In this document: piece by piece, positions 1-5,624 of the stretch
Numbering within the stretch: position 1 is the stretch's first letter
How the letters are laid out: every line of letters begins with the position of its first letter
NCBI RefSeq assembly: GCF_934359325.1
Contig: NZ_CAKRLH010000055.1
Coordinates: forward strand, 1 to 9,406
Direction of reading: 5' to 3'
Source: an uncultured Porphyromonas sp.
GTDB taxonomy: Bacteria > Bacteroidota > Bacteroidia > Bacteroidales > Porphyromonadaceae
DNA: 9,406 bases
Made by a program: the position numbers and the translations under genes
The notes under the pieces: model-generated
Databases searched by the model: none
Seen by the model: only the letters and a program-made list of their open reading frames with translations
What the model was told of the DNA's origin: nothing

Positions 1-4
1 ATTT

Positions 5-86
5 CTAAACCCGGTATTAGATTTCTCTATTACCGGGTTTAGTGTCGACTATTACCGACTATAGTTTTCTCTATTACCGGTATTAG
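5..86. repeat. Four tandem 16-bp near-palindromes on a 22-bp period
   Basis: Four related 16-bp units start at 5, 27, 49 and 71, exactly 22 bp apart: CTAAACCCGGTATTAG, CTATTACCGGGTTTAG, CTATTACCGACTATAG and CTATTACCGGTATTAG. They are separated by 6-bp spacers (atttct, tgtcga, ttttct). Each unit approximates the palindrome CTAATACCGGTATTAG, and units 1 and 2 are also inverted copies of each other with one mismatch. The block lies downstream of the cyd operon terminator and may continue beyond the left edge. Two further full units occur at 8167-8200 and a partial one at 4134-4145. A 22-bp period is about two helical turns, so tandem protein-binding sites are possible, but a passive repeat family is equally possible. 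Confidence 0.85.
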
Positions 87-139
87 TCAGAGCCTTGATG
101 CCAACGTGAGGATACCTGCGGAGGTCACAGATAGAGAGA

Positions 140-173
140 GAGGGTGCAGCCTGACAGGTCAGACTGCACCCTC
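140..173 (-). terminator. Hairpin terminator after cydB
   Basis: GAGGGTGCAG (140-149) pairs perfectly with CTGCACCCTC (164-173). The stem continues inward, after one mismatch, through CTGA/TCAG around a CAGG loop. The hairpin begins 26 bp after the cydB stop codon. On the minus strand it is followed by a CT-rich stretch rather than a pure T run, so it is a good transcript-end hairpin but not a textbook intrinsic terminator. Confidence 0.6.
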
Positions 174-198
174 GATAGTTCTTAGGGATGGGGGGCGA

Positions 199-1377
199 TC
201 AGTACTTCTCGTCCTTCGCCATCTCCGACTCATTGATCTTGTGGAAGTCCATCTTGCGCCACACGTAGATGATGTAGCCGAGGACAAAGGGGATCAGGAA
301 GGAGACGTACATCATCGTATTGAGGGTGTACTGCGAGGAGGAGGAGTTGCGGATCGTCAGCGAGCTCTGCAAGTCTCCAAAGGAGGGGTAGTAGGCGGTG
401 TTATTCCACCCGGCGAGGAGGAAGATCACCGTCACCGCCACCACGACACCGATGCCGTGGTACCAGATACCCTTGGTGGAGTCCTTCTTGAAGACCGTCA
501 CGCCTATGCCGTAGAGCACCAGGACGACGCCGATGAGGAGGGCGATGAGGAGGGCGGGCTGCTGGATCAGGTTGTGCCAGTACTTATACGGCTCCATATA
601 GACCTCCGACGTCTGCGGATCGACGGCAAAGCCCTTGCCGAGGAGGACGTAGATGAGGAAGGCGAGGAAGGTGACGAGGAAGCAGATCGCATTGGCGGGG
701 ACACGCTTCCGGGCGACACGTCTCACCTCAGGGTCGGTGATGTTATTGATGAAGTAGAGGAGTGCGGTGACACGGGTGAGGAAGAAGACGGCGAGACCGA
801 AGACAAGGTTCATCGGATTGAGCACCGCCTCGAGGCCGCGCAACTGCACGGGACCGACACCGGGTACGTCGTAGGGGAGCCAGGTGGAGACGTTTTGGCT
901 GCCACCGTCGAGGTTGGTGAGCGCCTCAGGATTGACGCTGAAGTTGGCTCCGGTGAAGAAGGTAGCCACCGCCGTTCCGATCAAGATCGGAGCGAGGATA
1001 CCATTGAGGAGCAGAGCCACCTGGTAGGTCTTGGAGCCCCACACATTTCCCTGCTTATGCTGATACTCATAGGAGACCGCCTGCATCACGAAGAGGAGCA
1101 GGATCAGCATCCATACCCAGTACGCACCGGGGAAGGAGGTGGAGTAGAAGAGGGGGAAGGAGGCGAAGAAGGCGCCACCAAAGGTGACGAGGGTGGTGAA
1201 GGTGAGGTCCCACTTGCGGCCGGTCGAGTTGACCAGCATGCGGCGGTACTTCGGGTCCTTACCGAGACTGAAGATGAGTGACTGTCCGCCCTGGACAAAC
1301 ATCAGGAAGACCAGCAGCCCGGCGAGGAGCGAGATGATAAACCACCAGTAGTTCTGTAAGAAATCGTATGATGCCAT
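199..1377 (-). CDS. cydB: Cytochrome bd quinol oxidase subunit II (CydB)
   Basis: The 392-residue product is a polytopic inner-membrane protein with about eight to nine hydrophobic segments, close to the ~380 residues usual for CydB. With CydA it forms the cytochrome bd oxidase, which oxidises quinol and reduces O2 to water at high affinity. The N-terminus (WW at 11-12), the KWD motif (W56, D57; E. coli W57/D58) and the following GGAFFASFP segment match the family. The C-terminal part (SSSQYTLNTMMYVSFLIPFV) resembles the conserved last helices of E. coli CydB. At the position of E. coli D29, a proposed proton-path residue, this protein has Q29 (FVQGGQS), which from memory is common in Bacteroidetes CydB. 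It lies 36 bp after cydA in the same orientation and is surely co-transcribed. The start at 1377 gives the expected N-terminus. Confidence 0.97.
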   Translation of the reverse strand: MASYDFLQNYWWFIISLLAGLLVFLMFVQGGQSLIFSLGKDPKYRRMLVNSTGRKWDLTFTTLVTFGGAFFASFPLFYSTSFPGAYWVWMLILLLFVMQAVSYEYQHKQGNVWGSKTYQVALLLNGILAPILIGTAVATFFTGANFSVNPEALTNLDGGSQNVSTWLPYDVPGVGPVQLRGLEAVLNPMNLVFGLAVFFLTRVTALLYFINNITDPEVRRVARKRVPANAICFLVTFLAFLIYVLLGKGFAVDPQTSEVYMEPYKYWHNLIQQPALLIALLIGVVLVLYGIGVTVFKKDSTKGIWYHGIGVVVAVTVIFLLAGWNNTAYYPSFGDLQSSLTIRNSSSSQYTLNTMMYVSFLIPFVLGYIIYVWRKMDFHKINESEMAKDEKY

Positions 1378-1413
1378 AATAAGTAGTGTCTCTTATCTAT
1401 CTGTGGTGATACA

Positions 1414-3006
1414 TTAGCGCTCCGATGCTGCGGGCAGCGCCTCATCGGTCCGGGGGCCCTTCTTGACCGCATGGACCATGATGCAGATGTCGGCGATCAG
1501 CATGGCAGTGAAGAAGCAGACGAAGATCCAGAAGGTCACCTGTACGCTGCTTGCATTGAGATCCGAGATGGCAGCCCCTACCGGGAGCACCTCCTGGATC
1601 GCCCACGGTTGACGACCTACCTCAGCGACGATCCAGCCGCACTGAGAGCAGATGTAGACGAGCGGGATGCTGATAAGCATCACCCAGGAGAACCATCCCT
1701 GGCGCCTCATGTCATGCTCGGCGGGCTTGGTGATCGTCCTCTTGGAGAAGATCAGCCCGAGGATCGTGACGAGGAGGAAGAAGACAGAGAGGTAGACCAT
1801 GATGCGGAAGGTGTAGTAGAGCATACCTACGTTGGGCACCAGGTCGGCCTTATTCTCGATGAAGCCGTAGCCGAAGTTGACGAAGTTCTCATCCAGCACC
1901 TGACGGTAGCCGGCAGCAGCTGCCTCATCGCCTGCTTTCTTCGCTGCCTTGTAGTCAGCGAGGGCCTGGATCGCCACCTTACCGGAGGCGATGCGGTCGT
2001 CAGCAGACATGGCGATGGTGCCGTCACGCTTCGTATAGCCTCCCTCGATGATGTCGCGCATACCGGGGACGTAGGCATTGAAGTCGTTGAAGGCAAGGAA
2101 GCTCAGCACCTTGGGCATCTCGAGATTGAAGTTCCACGCTTTCTCCTCAGGAGCCAGCACGGGATGGGCATCCTTATTGGGCATACCGATGAGGGAGAGC
2201 GGGGCACCCTGCTGACCGCGCTGGAGGTTCTCCATGGCGGCTAGCTTCATCGGCTGGTACTCTGCCACCTGATTGGCGGAGAGGTGACCGGTGGCGATGG
2301 TGAGGACAGAGGCGACGATGCCGAGGGTGGAGGCGAGCTTGATGCTCTCGAGAGCAAAGCGATTGCGCTTATCCTTCAGCAGGTAGTAGCCGCAGATACC
2401 CATGGCGACGACGGCACCGAGGAGCCAGCTGGAGATGACGGAGTGGAAGAACTTTGCCACAGCCATGGGATTGAGCGCCACGGCGGCGAAGTCGATCATC
2501 TCGTTGCGGACGGTGTCGGGATTGAAGTGCATGCCGGCAGGATTCTGCATCCAGCCATTGGCGACGAGGATCCACCAGGCGGAGATGGTGGCACCGAGGA
2601 TCGTCATCCAGGTGGCGAAGTGGTGGAAGCGGTCGGAGACCTTGCCCCAGCCGAAGAACATTACCACGAAGAAGGTCGCCTCCAGGAAGAAGGCTACGAT
2701 ACCCTCGATGGCGAGCGGCGCACCGAAGATGTCGCCGACGAAGTGGGAGTAATTGGACCAGTTGGTTCCGAACTCAAACTCGAGGATAAGACCGGTAGCG
2801 ACACCGATGGCAAAGTTGATCCCGAAGATCTTCTGCCAAAACTTGGCCGTCTCGCGCCAGAAGTCCTCCTTCGTCCGGAGATACTTCGACTCAGCGATTG
2901 CCATCACCAAGCCCATGCCCAGCGTCAGCGGGACAAAGAGCCAGTGGTACATCGCCGTCATGGCAAACATGATCCGCGACCAGTCAACAAGTGAACTGAG
3001 TAACAT
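1414..3006 (-). CDS. cydA: Cytochrome bd quinol oxidase subunit I (CydA)
   Basis: The 530-residue catalytic, heme-carrying subunit of cytochrome bd sits in the inner membrane. By comparison with E. coli CydA the key residues are present: H21 (heme b595 ligand, E. coli H19), E101 and E109 (proton/heme-d site, E99/E107), H188 and M403 (heme b558 ligands, H186/M393), K254 and E259 in QPMKLAAMEN (quinol-binding loop, K252/E257), and the signature GRQPW at 464-468. About 70 extra residues between roughly 322 and 395, including GYGF, correspond to the long Q-loop insertion of the E. coli-type (L) subfamily. All ligands are intact, so the oxidase should be functional. The gene lies between the DUF4492 gene (54 bp upstream) and cydB (36 bp downstream). 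The start at 3006 gives the usual MLxxxVDWSRxxFAMTAMYH N-terminus. Confidence 0.98.
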   Translation of the reverse strand: MLLSSLVDWSRIMFAMTAMYHWLFVPLTLGMGLVMAIAESKYLRTKEDFWRETAKFWQKIFGINFAIGVATGLILEFEFGTNWSNYSHFVGDIFGAPLAIEGIVAFFLEATFFVVMFFGWGKVSDRFHHFATWMTILGATISAWWILVANGWMQNPAGMHFNPDTVRNEMIDFAAVALNPMAVAKFFHSVISSWLLGAVVAMGICGYYLLKDKRNRFALESIKLASTLGIVASVLTIATGHLSANQVAEYQPMKLAAMENLQRGQQGAPLSLIGMPNKDAHPVLAPEEKAWNFNLEMPKVLSFLAFNDFNAYVPGMRDIIEGGYTKRDGTIAMSADDRIASGKVAIQALADYKAAKKAGDEAAAAGYRQVLDENFVNFGYGFIENKADLVPNVGMLYYTFRIMVYLSVFFLLVTILGLIFSKRTITKPAEHDMRRQGWFSWVMLISIPLVYICSQCGWIVAEVGRQPWAIQEVLPVGAAISDLNASSVQVTFWIFVCFFTAMLIADICIMVHAVKKGPRTDEALPAASER

Positions 3007-3060
3007 AAGATAATGTGATGAGGTTTTGTATAGAAATAATATATCTGCTGCTCGGGTGGT

Positions 3061-3342
3061 CTACGGGATAGATCGCTCGACAAATTGCTCAACAATATAG
3101 TCCTGCTGCTCCTCCTCCGTATCGCCCTTGGAGGCGAGGAAGTCGGGGAAGAAGAAGACCCTGAGGATCGCAAACATGATGAAGAGCTTGATCAGGATCA
3201 GCCAGATGAGTGGCTTCCCCCAGGTCATGCCCCGGAAGCCGTCCCGGACGATCACCCACCAGCGGTGGAAGATATTTCCCCGCACGATGGTCGCTTCGCC
3301 CGACGGCTCAGGCTGTATAGTGGTAGGCTTCTTGTCGGCCAT
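3061..3342 (-). CDS. DUF4492 small membrane protein of the cyd operon
   Basis: This 93-residue protein has a polar N-terminus (1-20), an amphipathic WWVIVRDGFRGMTWGK stretch (28-43), one hydrophobic transmembrane segment (about 44-66) ending in the FFFPDFL motif, and an acidic tail (EEEQQDYIVEQFVE). The DGFRxMTxGKxLW...LIKLFIMFxxLxxFFFPDFL pattern matches what is known of DUF4492, a small family encoded directly upstream of cydA in Bacteroidetes and some Campylobacterota. Its function is not established. Position, size and single helix suggest an accessory or assembly subunit of the oxidase, analogous to but not homologous with CydX; that is inference. It is the first gene of the operon. The ATG at 3342 has no clear Shine-Dalgarno sequence, which is common in Bacteroidetes. 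Confidence 0.9.
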   Translation of the reverse strand: MADKKPTTIQPEPSGEATIVRGNIFHRWWVIVRDGFRGMTWGKPLIWLILIKLFIMFAILRVFFFPDFLASKGDTEEEQQDYIVEQFVERSIP

Positions 3343-3381
3343 TTCGGTAGTCTGTTCTGTCGTTACACTCCTTTGCGTCTG

Positions 3382-3413
3382 TAATATTAGCTACTATTGT
3401 CAATAAATACAAA
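3382..3413 (-). promoter_or_regulatory. Candidate promoter of the DUF4492-cydA-cydB operon
   Basis: On the minus strand a TTTG (3410-3413) is followed, after exactly 20 bp, by TAATATTA (3382-3389). The Bacteroidetes sigma-ABfr consensus is TTTG, 19-21 bp, TAnnTTTG, so the -33 box is perfect and the -7 box partial. Transcription would start near 3375, giving an untranslated leader of about 33 nt before the ATG at 3342. A 10-bp palindrome TTTGTACAAA (3468-3477) lies about 55 bp upstream and could be a regulator site. Confidence 0.55.
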
Positions 3414-3514
3414 TATTAGCCACCAAAAGAGTCCTATTTCGCCCCCTTTTTATCGTAAAAACTGCAATTTGTACAAAAAGCATCACCCCCGGATGACAAA
3501 CGGGTCACCCGGGA

Positions 3515-3914
3515 TAGGGGTGACGCATTTGAGTAGCACAGAAATCCATCAACTCATTATGAAGGGTGGGGAACGAAGCACCCCTTGTGGGTGCTCGTTG
3601 TTTAGCCACGAGGTCGAGGTGCGTAGCACCGAAGACCCGTGGACCGGGCATCGCAAGTAATCGCGACCCCGCAAGGGTGTCGCACCGGTTGCCTGACTCC
3701 CTTATAAGTGCGACACCCTGGCGGGGTCGTATATCTTTCCCGAGCTCTTCTTTCCCGGAGTCTTCGGGGCTGCGCCCCTCGACATCCGGGCTAAAGACCG
3801 GCGATCCCTCCGGGGCATCGCCCCTGCGGGATCGGCAAACGGGTGCATTAGGAGAGGAATCTCGCGCCGCAGATCTCCTCTGCATAGCGGTAAAGATCAA
3901 ATGCGTCACACCTG
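3515..3914. mobile_element. MITE-like palindromic element, copy A
   Basis: The element is about 400 bp of non-coding DNA with terminal inverted repeats: TAGGGGTGACGCATTTGAG at 3515-3533, and its inverted counterpart at 3896-3914 (read inward CAGGTGTGACGCATTTGA). It consists of two convergent half-elements that share the order terminal motif, TTTAGCC, a GTCGA-GGxGC-GYA-GCxCC-GAA-GAC hairpin (3612-3637 and, inverted, 3760-3783), then CGACCCCGC-GGGTGTCGCAC at the centre. The first half also carries an AACG-a-AGCACCC/GGGTGCT-CGTT hairpin (3572-3599). The second carries a nested GATCCC-GGGG-CCCC-GGGATC hairpin near 3803-3834. GGTCACCCGGGA (3503-3514) and GGTTACCCGGGA (3915-3926) flank it as an 11/12 direct repeat. 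No transposase is encoded, so it would need one in trans. ORFs crossing it look like shadows. Confidence 0.75.
3664..3729. repeat. 22-bp inverted repeat at the centre of element A
   Basis: The arms 3664-3685 and 3708-3729 are inverted copies with a single mismatch (A/A opposition at the internal AA/TG step). They read CGACCCCGC, two bases, GGGTGTCGCAC, a 22-nt loop, then the complement. They are the facing inner ends of the two half-elements. In copy B the equivalent arms are GGGCGTCGCAC (8384-8394) and GTGTGACGCCC (8413-8423), where one T-A pair has become C-G. Confidence 0.9.
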
Positions 3915-3926
3915 GGTTACCCGGGA

Positions 3927-4145
3927 TAGGGGGTATATGCTCGGCGACACCCTTACCGCGTCGTGATCGCTTGTAATGACTTGTCCACGGGTCTCCCCCC
4001 TCCGACTACGATGCCGGGAAGCAGATACCCGCAAGGGGTGCAACTCCGGTCTAATAGTCCCCCGAGAGCGCTCTCCCGCAGAAGGCTATCGCTGAGGGCT
4101 TTTGCCCTTGGCGGATAGGCGCATTCTCTAACTCTAATACCGATA
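3927..4145. repeat. Diverged partial copy of the palindromic element plus hairpins
   Basis: Read on the minus strand, 3944-3994 follows element A: GAGACCCGTGGAC, CAT, AAG, GATCaCGAC, then AAGGGTGTCG. Further out GCACCCCTTGCGGGT (inverted, about 4026-4040) matches GCACCCCTTGTGGGT of copy A. The block also has the perfect 12-bp palindrome GAGAGCGCTCTC (4064-4075), a hairpin AGGGC-tttt-GCCCT (4095-4108), and CTAATACCGATA (4134-4145), a partial match to the 16-bp palindrome family. I see no credible gene here. An ORF spanning 3953-4228 on the minus strand runs through the first CRISPR repeat and is almost certainly spurious. Confidence 0.55.
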
Positions 4146-4173
4146 GAGGACGGGTCGGACGACCTGCCCCCGA

Positions 4174-4574
4174 TCTCAAATCCTTGTTTTAATGGAATAT
4201 GGTCTGCGAGAGCTGGTGCTTTTAGCAAGATTCCTGAATCAAAACTGTCTTAATCCTTGTTTTAATGGAATATGGCCTGCGAGCAGGGCTGAGAATGCCA
4301 AGGAGGAGAATAAGACGCGGTCTTAATCCTTGTTTTAATGGAATATGGTCTGCGAGTTTATGAACTTCGTGCTGTTGAACAGTTCGGGGGCTGTCTTAAT
4401 CCTTGTTTTAATGGAATATGGTCTGCGAGTTTATGAACTTCGTGCTGTTGAACAGTTCAGGGGCTGTCTTAATCCTTGTTTTAATGGAATATGGTCTGCG
4501 AGTATCTTACGGAATTAGAGATCGTTGATGATGAGCAGTCTTAATCCTTGTTTTAATGGAATATGGTCTGCGAG
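4174..4574 (-). CRISPR. CRISPR array: six 37-bp repeats, five spacers
   Basis: Repeats (plus-strand coordinates) lie at 4174-4210, 4247-4283, 4320-4356, 4393-4429, 4466-4502 and 4538-4574. Each begins GTCTTAATCCTTG and ends ATATGGTCTGCGAG. Spacers are 36, 36, 36, 36 and 35 bp. The leftmost repeat has lost about its first five bases, the mark of the leader-distal end; the second has a single T-to-C change at 4276. On the minus strand the repeat ends GGATTAAGAC, so the 8-nt crRNA handle would be ATTAAGAC. That form fits type I/III repeats and, with the cas2 beside it, perhaps type III-B, but the subtype cannot be proven here. Leader and cas2 lie to the right, so transcription is leftward and the newest spacer is 4503-4537. 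Spacers 4357-4392 and 4430-4465 are identical except for one base. Confidence 0.97.
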
Positions 4575-4781
4575 GGTCAAATCTGTGAAGATCTGTATGT
4601 GAGCCCTTTACGACCGAAAAAACCGCAGAACCCGAAAATTTTGAGGGAAAACATGTACCTCTGAGTGCAAATATACAAAGGTTTTTTGAATTGATTGTAC
4701 AACGTGCCATCTCTACCTTACAATTTTGCGCTTTTTGGTCATTTTCCCTCCTCGTTTTCCTTGGAGAACTGCCTGTAAGCA
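4575..4781 (-). promoter_or_regulatory. CRISPR leader with candidate promoter
   Basis: This 207-bp AT-rich gap lies between the leader-proximal repeat and the cas2 stop. On the minus strand TATATTTG (plus 4668-4675) fits the Bacteroidetes -7 consensus TAnnTTTG exactly. The only TTG upstream (4700-4702) is 24 bp away, so the -33 box is poor. Transcription would begin near 4660, about 85 nt before the first repeat. Next to the array, ATCTGT occurs twice 10 bp apart (4581-4586, 4591-4596), a possible integration-anchoring motif. No gene is seen. Confidence 0.6.
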
Positions 4782-5078
4782 TCAGTAGAAAAGCGTGTTG
4801 CGCTTATGGGTAATGATGTCGACATCCAGTTGCTCCCCAATGACGTGCATGGCGTGGAGCTGGTCCGTAGAGATGGGACAGACGATGATGCTGTCGTGAT
4901 TGTCGTAGAGTGACTGCACCTCAGCGAGGTCTCTCTTGATCTCCTCGTAGGTCGGGCGGGGGAGGTCAGCGAGGAAGATGGAGTCTTGTATGCGTGTGCA
5001 TCCCTTGATTATCAAGTACTTGGCGATGAGACGACGGACCTTGTTGCTCTCAATGTCGTACATGGTGAAGAAGATCAT
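4782..5078 (-). CDS. cas2: CRISPR adaptation protein Cas2
   Basis: The 98-residue product from this start has the ferredoxin-like Cas2 layout: a first strand MIFFTMYDIE with the conserved Asp (D8), a charged helix (NKVRRLIAKYL), GCTRIQDSIFLADL as second strand, and DSIIVCPIS as the later strand. Cas2 dimers bridge two Cas1 dimers in the spacer integrase. The gene runs toward the array and is separated from it only by the leader. No cas1, cas6 or effector gene is found in the window, so other components must be outside or elsewhere. The reading frame is open upstream for another 43 codons to a TAG and then to an ATG with a strong Shine-Dalgarno site, so the start at 5078 is uncertain; M6 is also possible. 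The sequence style resembles Cas2 of Bacteroidetes type III-B loci as I remember them. Confidence 0.9.
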   Translation of the reverse strand: MIFFTMYDIESNKVRRLIAKYLIIKGCTRIQDSIFLADLPRPTYEEIKRDLAEVQSLYDNHDSIIVCPISTDQLHAMHVIGEQLDVDIITHKRNTLFY

Positions 5079-5264
5079 ATTGGTGGTCGGTCTGCTTGTT
5101 TCGTTTGCTATGCCTAATAGGCATGAGATACGGCTCTCCAGTGAGGGTAGCTCATCGAGATCCTGGTCTATGTGGCGGGTCGGTCTCGGGGAGTCCTGTA
5201 CCCCGGCCTAAGCCAGCTTCCGCAGCGCCTCGAGTGGCGATATGGACTCGCGCTTCTTCCTCAT
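5079..5264 (-). pseudogene. N-terminal extension of cas2 broken by an in-frame TAG
   Basis: In the same frame as cas2 and ending directly at its ATG, 62 codons run from an ATG at 5264. The first 18 read MRKKRESISPLEALRKLA, followed by TAG (5208-5210), then 43 open codons including DELPSLESRISCLLGIANET and SRPTTN before MIFFTMYD. The upstream ATG has the best Shine-Dalgarno site in this region (AAAAGGAG, 4 nt, ATG; plus 5265-5276), and an in-frame TGA six codons upstream bounds it. Composition and phrasing look protein-like. The simplest reading is an ancestral ~160-residue Cas2 with an N-terminal extension and a recent amber mutation. The alternatives are a real 18-residue leader ORF, or a chance open frame. 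Confidence 0.55.
5110..5124. repeat. 15-bp palindrome upstream of cas2
   Basis: ATGCCTA-A-TAGGCAT is a perfect inverted repeat with 7-bp arms and a one-base centre. It ends 32 bp from the cas2 ATG at 5078. It could be an operator or hairpin near the downstream start, but it also lies inside the interrupted extension frame, so it may be coincidental. Confidence 0.4.
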
Positions 5265-5294
5265 GGTGCTCCTTTTCTCTCACCGGCTCCGTCG

Positions 5295-5573
5295 TCAGTG
5301 TGTCTCTATGAAGTCTCTGACGATGTCTGTAAGCAGCTCGTTGAGCTTCTTCCGATATTCTGCGTGATGAGTGTGTGCGGATGGTCTGACGTGAGGTGCG
5401 GAAGCCGCTATACGCCCCATCTTGCGGGATGAAATCCGCAAGATAATTCGGTGACGTAGTTTATGGCGATGATTACGGACAGGGTTGACGTTTTTGGACT
5501 TACCCAAGGTCTCACCTGGCAAAAGGGCGACGACCGTTAAGGGATCGGGCGCATCATAAGCATGCGTCACCAC
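5295..5573 (-). CDS. Hypothetical 92-codon ORF upstream of the cas2 frame
   Basis: No family is recognised. The product is basic and histidine-rich in the middle (NHRHKLRHRIILRISSRK), with a plausible amphipathic C-terminal helix (AEYRKKLNELLTDIVRDFIE). It ends 30 bp before the Shine-Dalgarno ATG of the interrupted cas2 frame, where cas1 would normally be expected. I cannot see Cas1 motifs, so a cas remnant is only a guess based on position. The segment contains a perfect hairpin (5419-5444) and a GTGACGCAT motif like the MITE termini (inverted, 5562-5570), so it may instead be repeat-derived, non-coding sequence. Confidence 0.25.
   Translation of the reverse strand: MVTHAYDAPDPLTVVALLPGETLGKSKNVNPVRNHRHKLRHRIILRISSRKMGRIAASAPHVRPSAHTHHAEYRKKLNELLTDIVRDFIETH
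5419..5444. repeat. 9-bp perfect hairpin
   Basis: ATCTTGCGG (5419-5427) and CCGCAAGAT (5436-5444) are perfect inverted repeats around GATGAAAT. Two more base pairs can form inside if one G is bulged. No T run follows on either strand, so this is more likely a repeat-type hairpin than a terminator. Confidence 0.6.
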
Positions 5574-5584
5574 TGACCCGTCTC

Positions 5585-5624
5585 GTCACCTCCGGTGAGG
5601 TGACAAGCCGGCTGTGCACCGGCT
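5585..5624 (-). terminator. Double hairpin at the end of the receptor gene
   Basis: Two stem-loops are stacked at the 3' end of the receptor gene: AGCCGG-ctgtgca-CCGGCT (5606-5624), which overlaps the stop codon, and GTCACCTC-CGGT-GAGGTGAC (5585-5604), a perfect 8-bp stem. Neither has a following T run on the minus strand. They probably mark or stabilise the 3' end of the receptor transcript and would separate it from the cas2 region. Confidence 0.5.

Noticed and set aside
106..3013. Long plus-strand open frames opposite cydB and cydA, for example 106-1281, 1471-2244 and 2284-2994
   Set aside because: They are antisense to strongly supported cydB/cydA frames and rich in Glu, Asp, Gly and Arg as expected of complement frames of GC-rich codons. 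They match no family.
3397..3976. ORFs on both strands across 3397-3976
   Set aside because: They lie in hairpin-dense inverted-repeat DNA, and both strands are open because the sequence is nearly self-complementary. The translations show no protein-like pattern.
3953..4782. Minus-strand ORFs 3953-4228 and 4507-4782
   Set aside because: One crosses the leader-distal CRISPR repeat; the other covers the leader-proximal repeat and the leader. Both are explained by the array and its promoter region.
4978..5432. Plus-strand ORFs opposite cas2 and its upstream region
   Set aside because: They are antisense to cas2 or its extension frame, with low-complexity Ser/Arg/Gly-rich products and no ribosome site or family resemblance.
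5295..5573. Reading the 92-codon ORF as the C-terminus of Cas1
   Set aside because: The position suits cas1, but I could not see Cas1 active-site motifs or the usual C-terminal sequence, so only a hypothetical ORF is reported.
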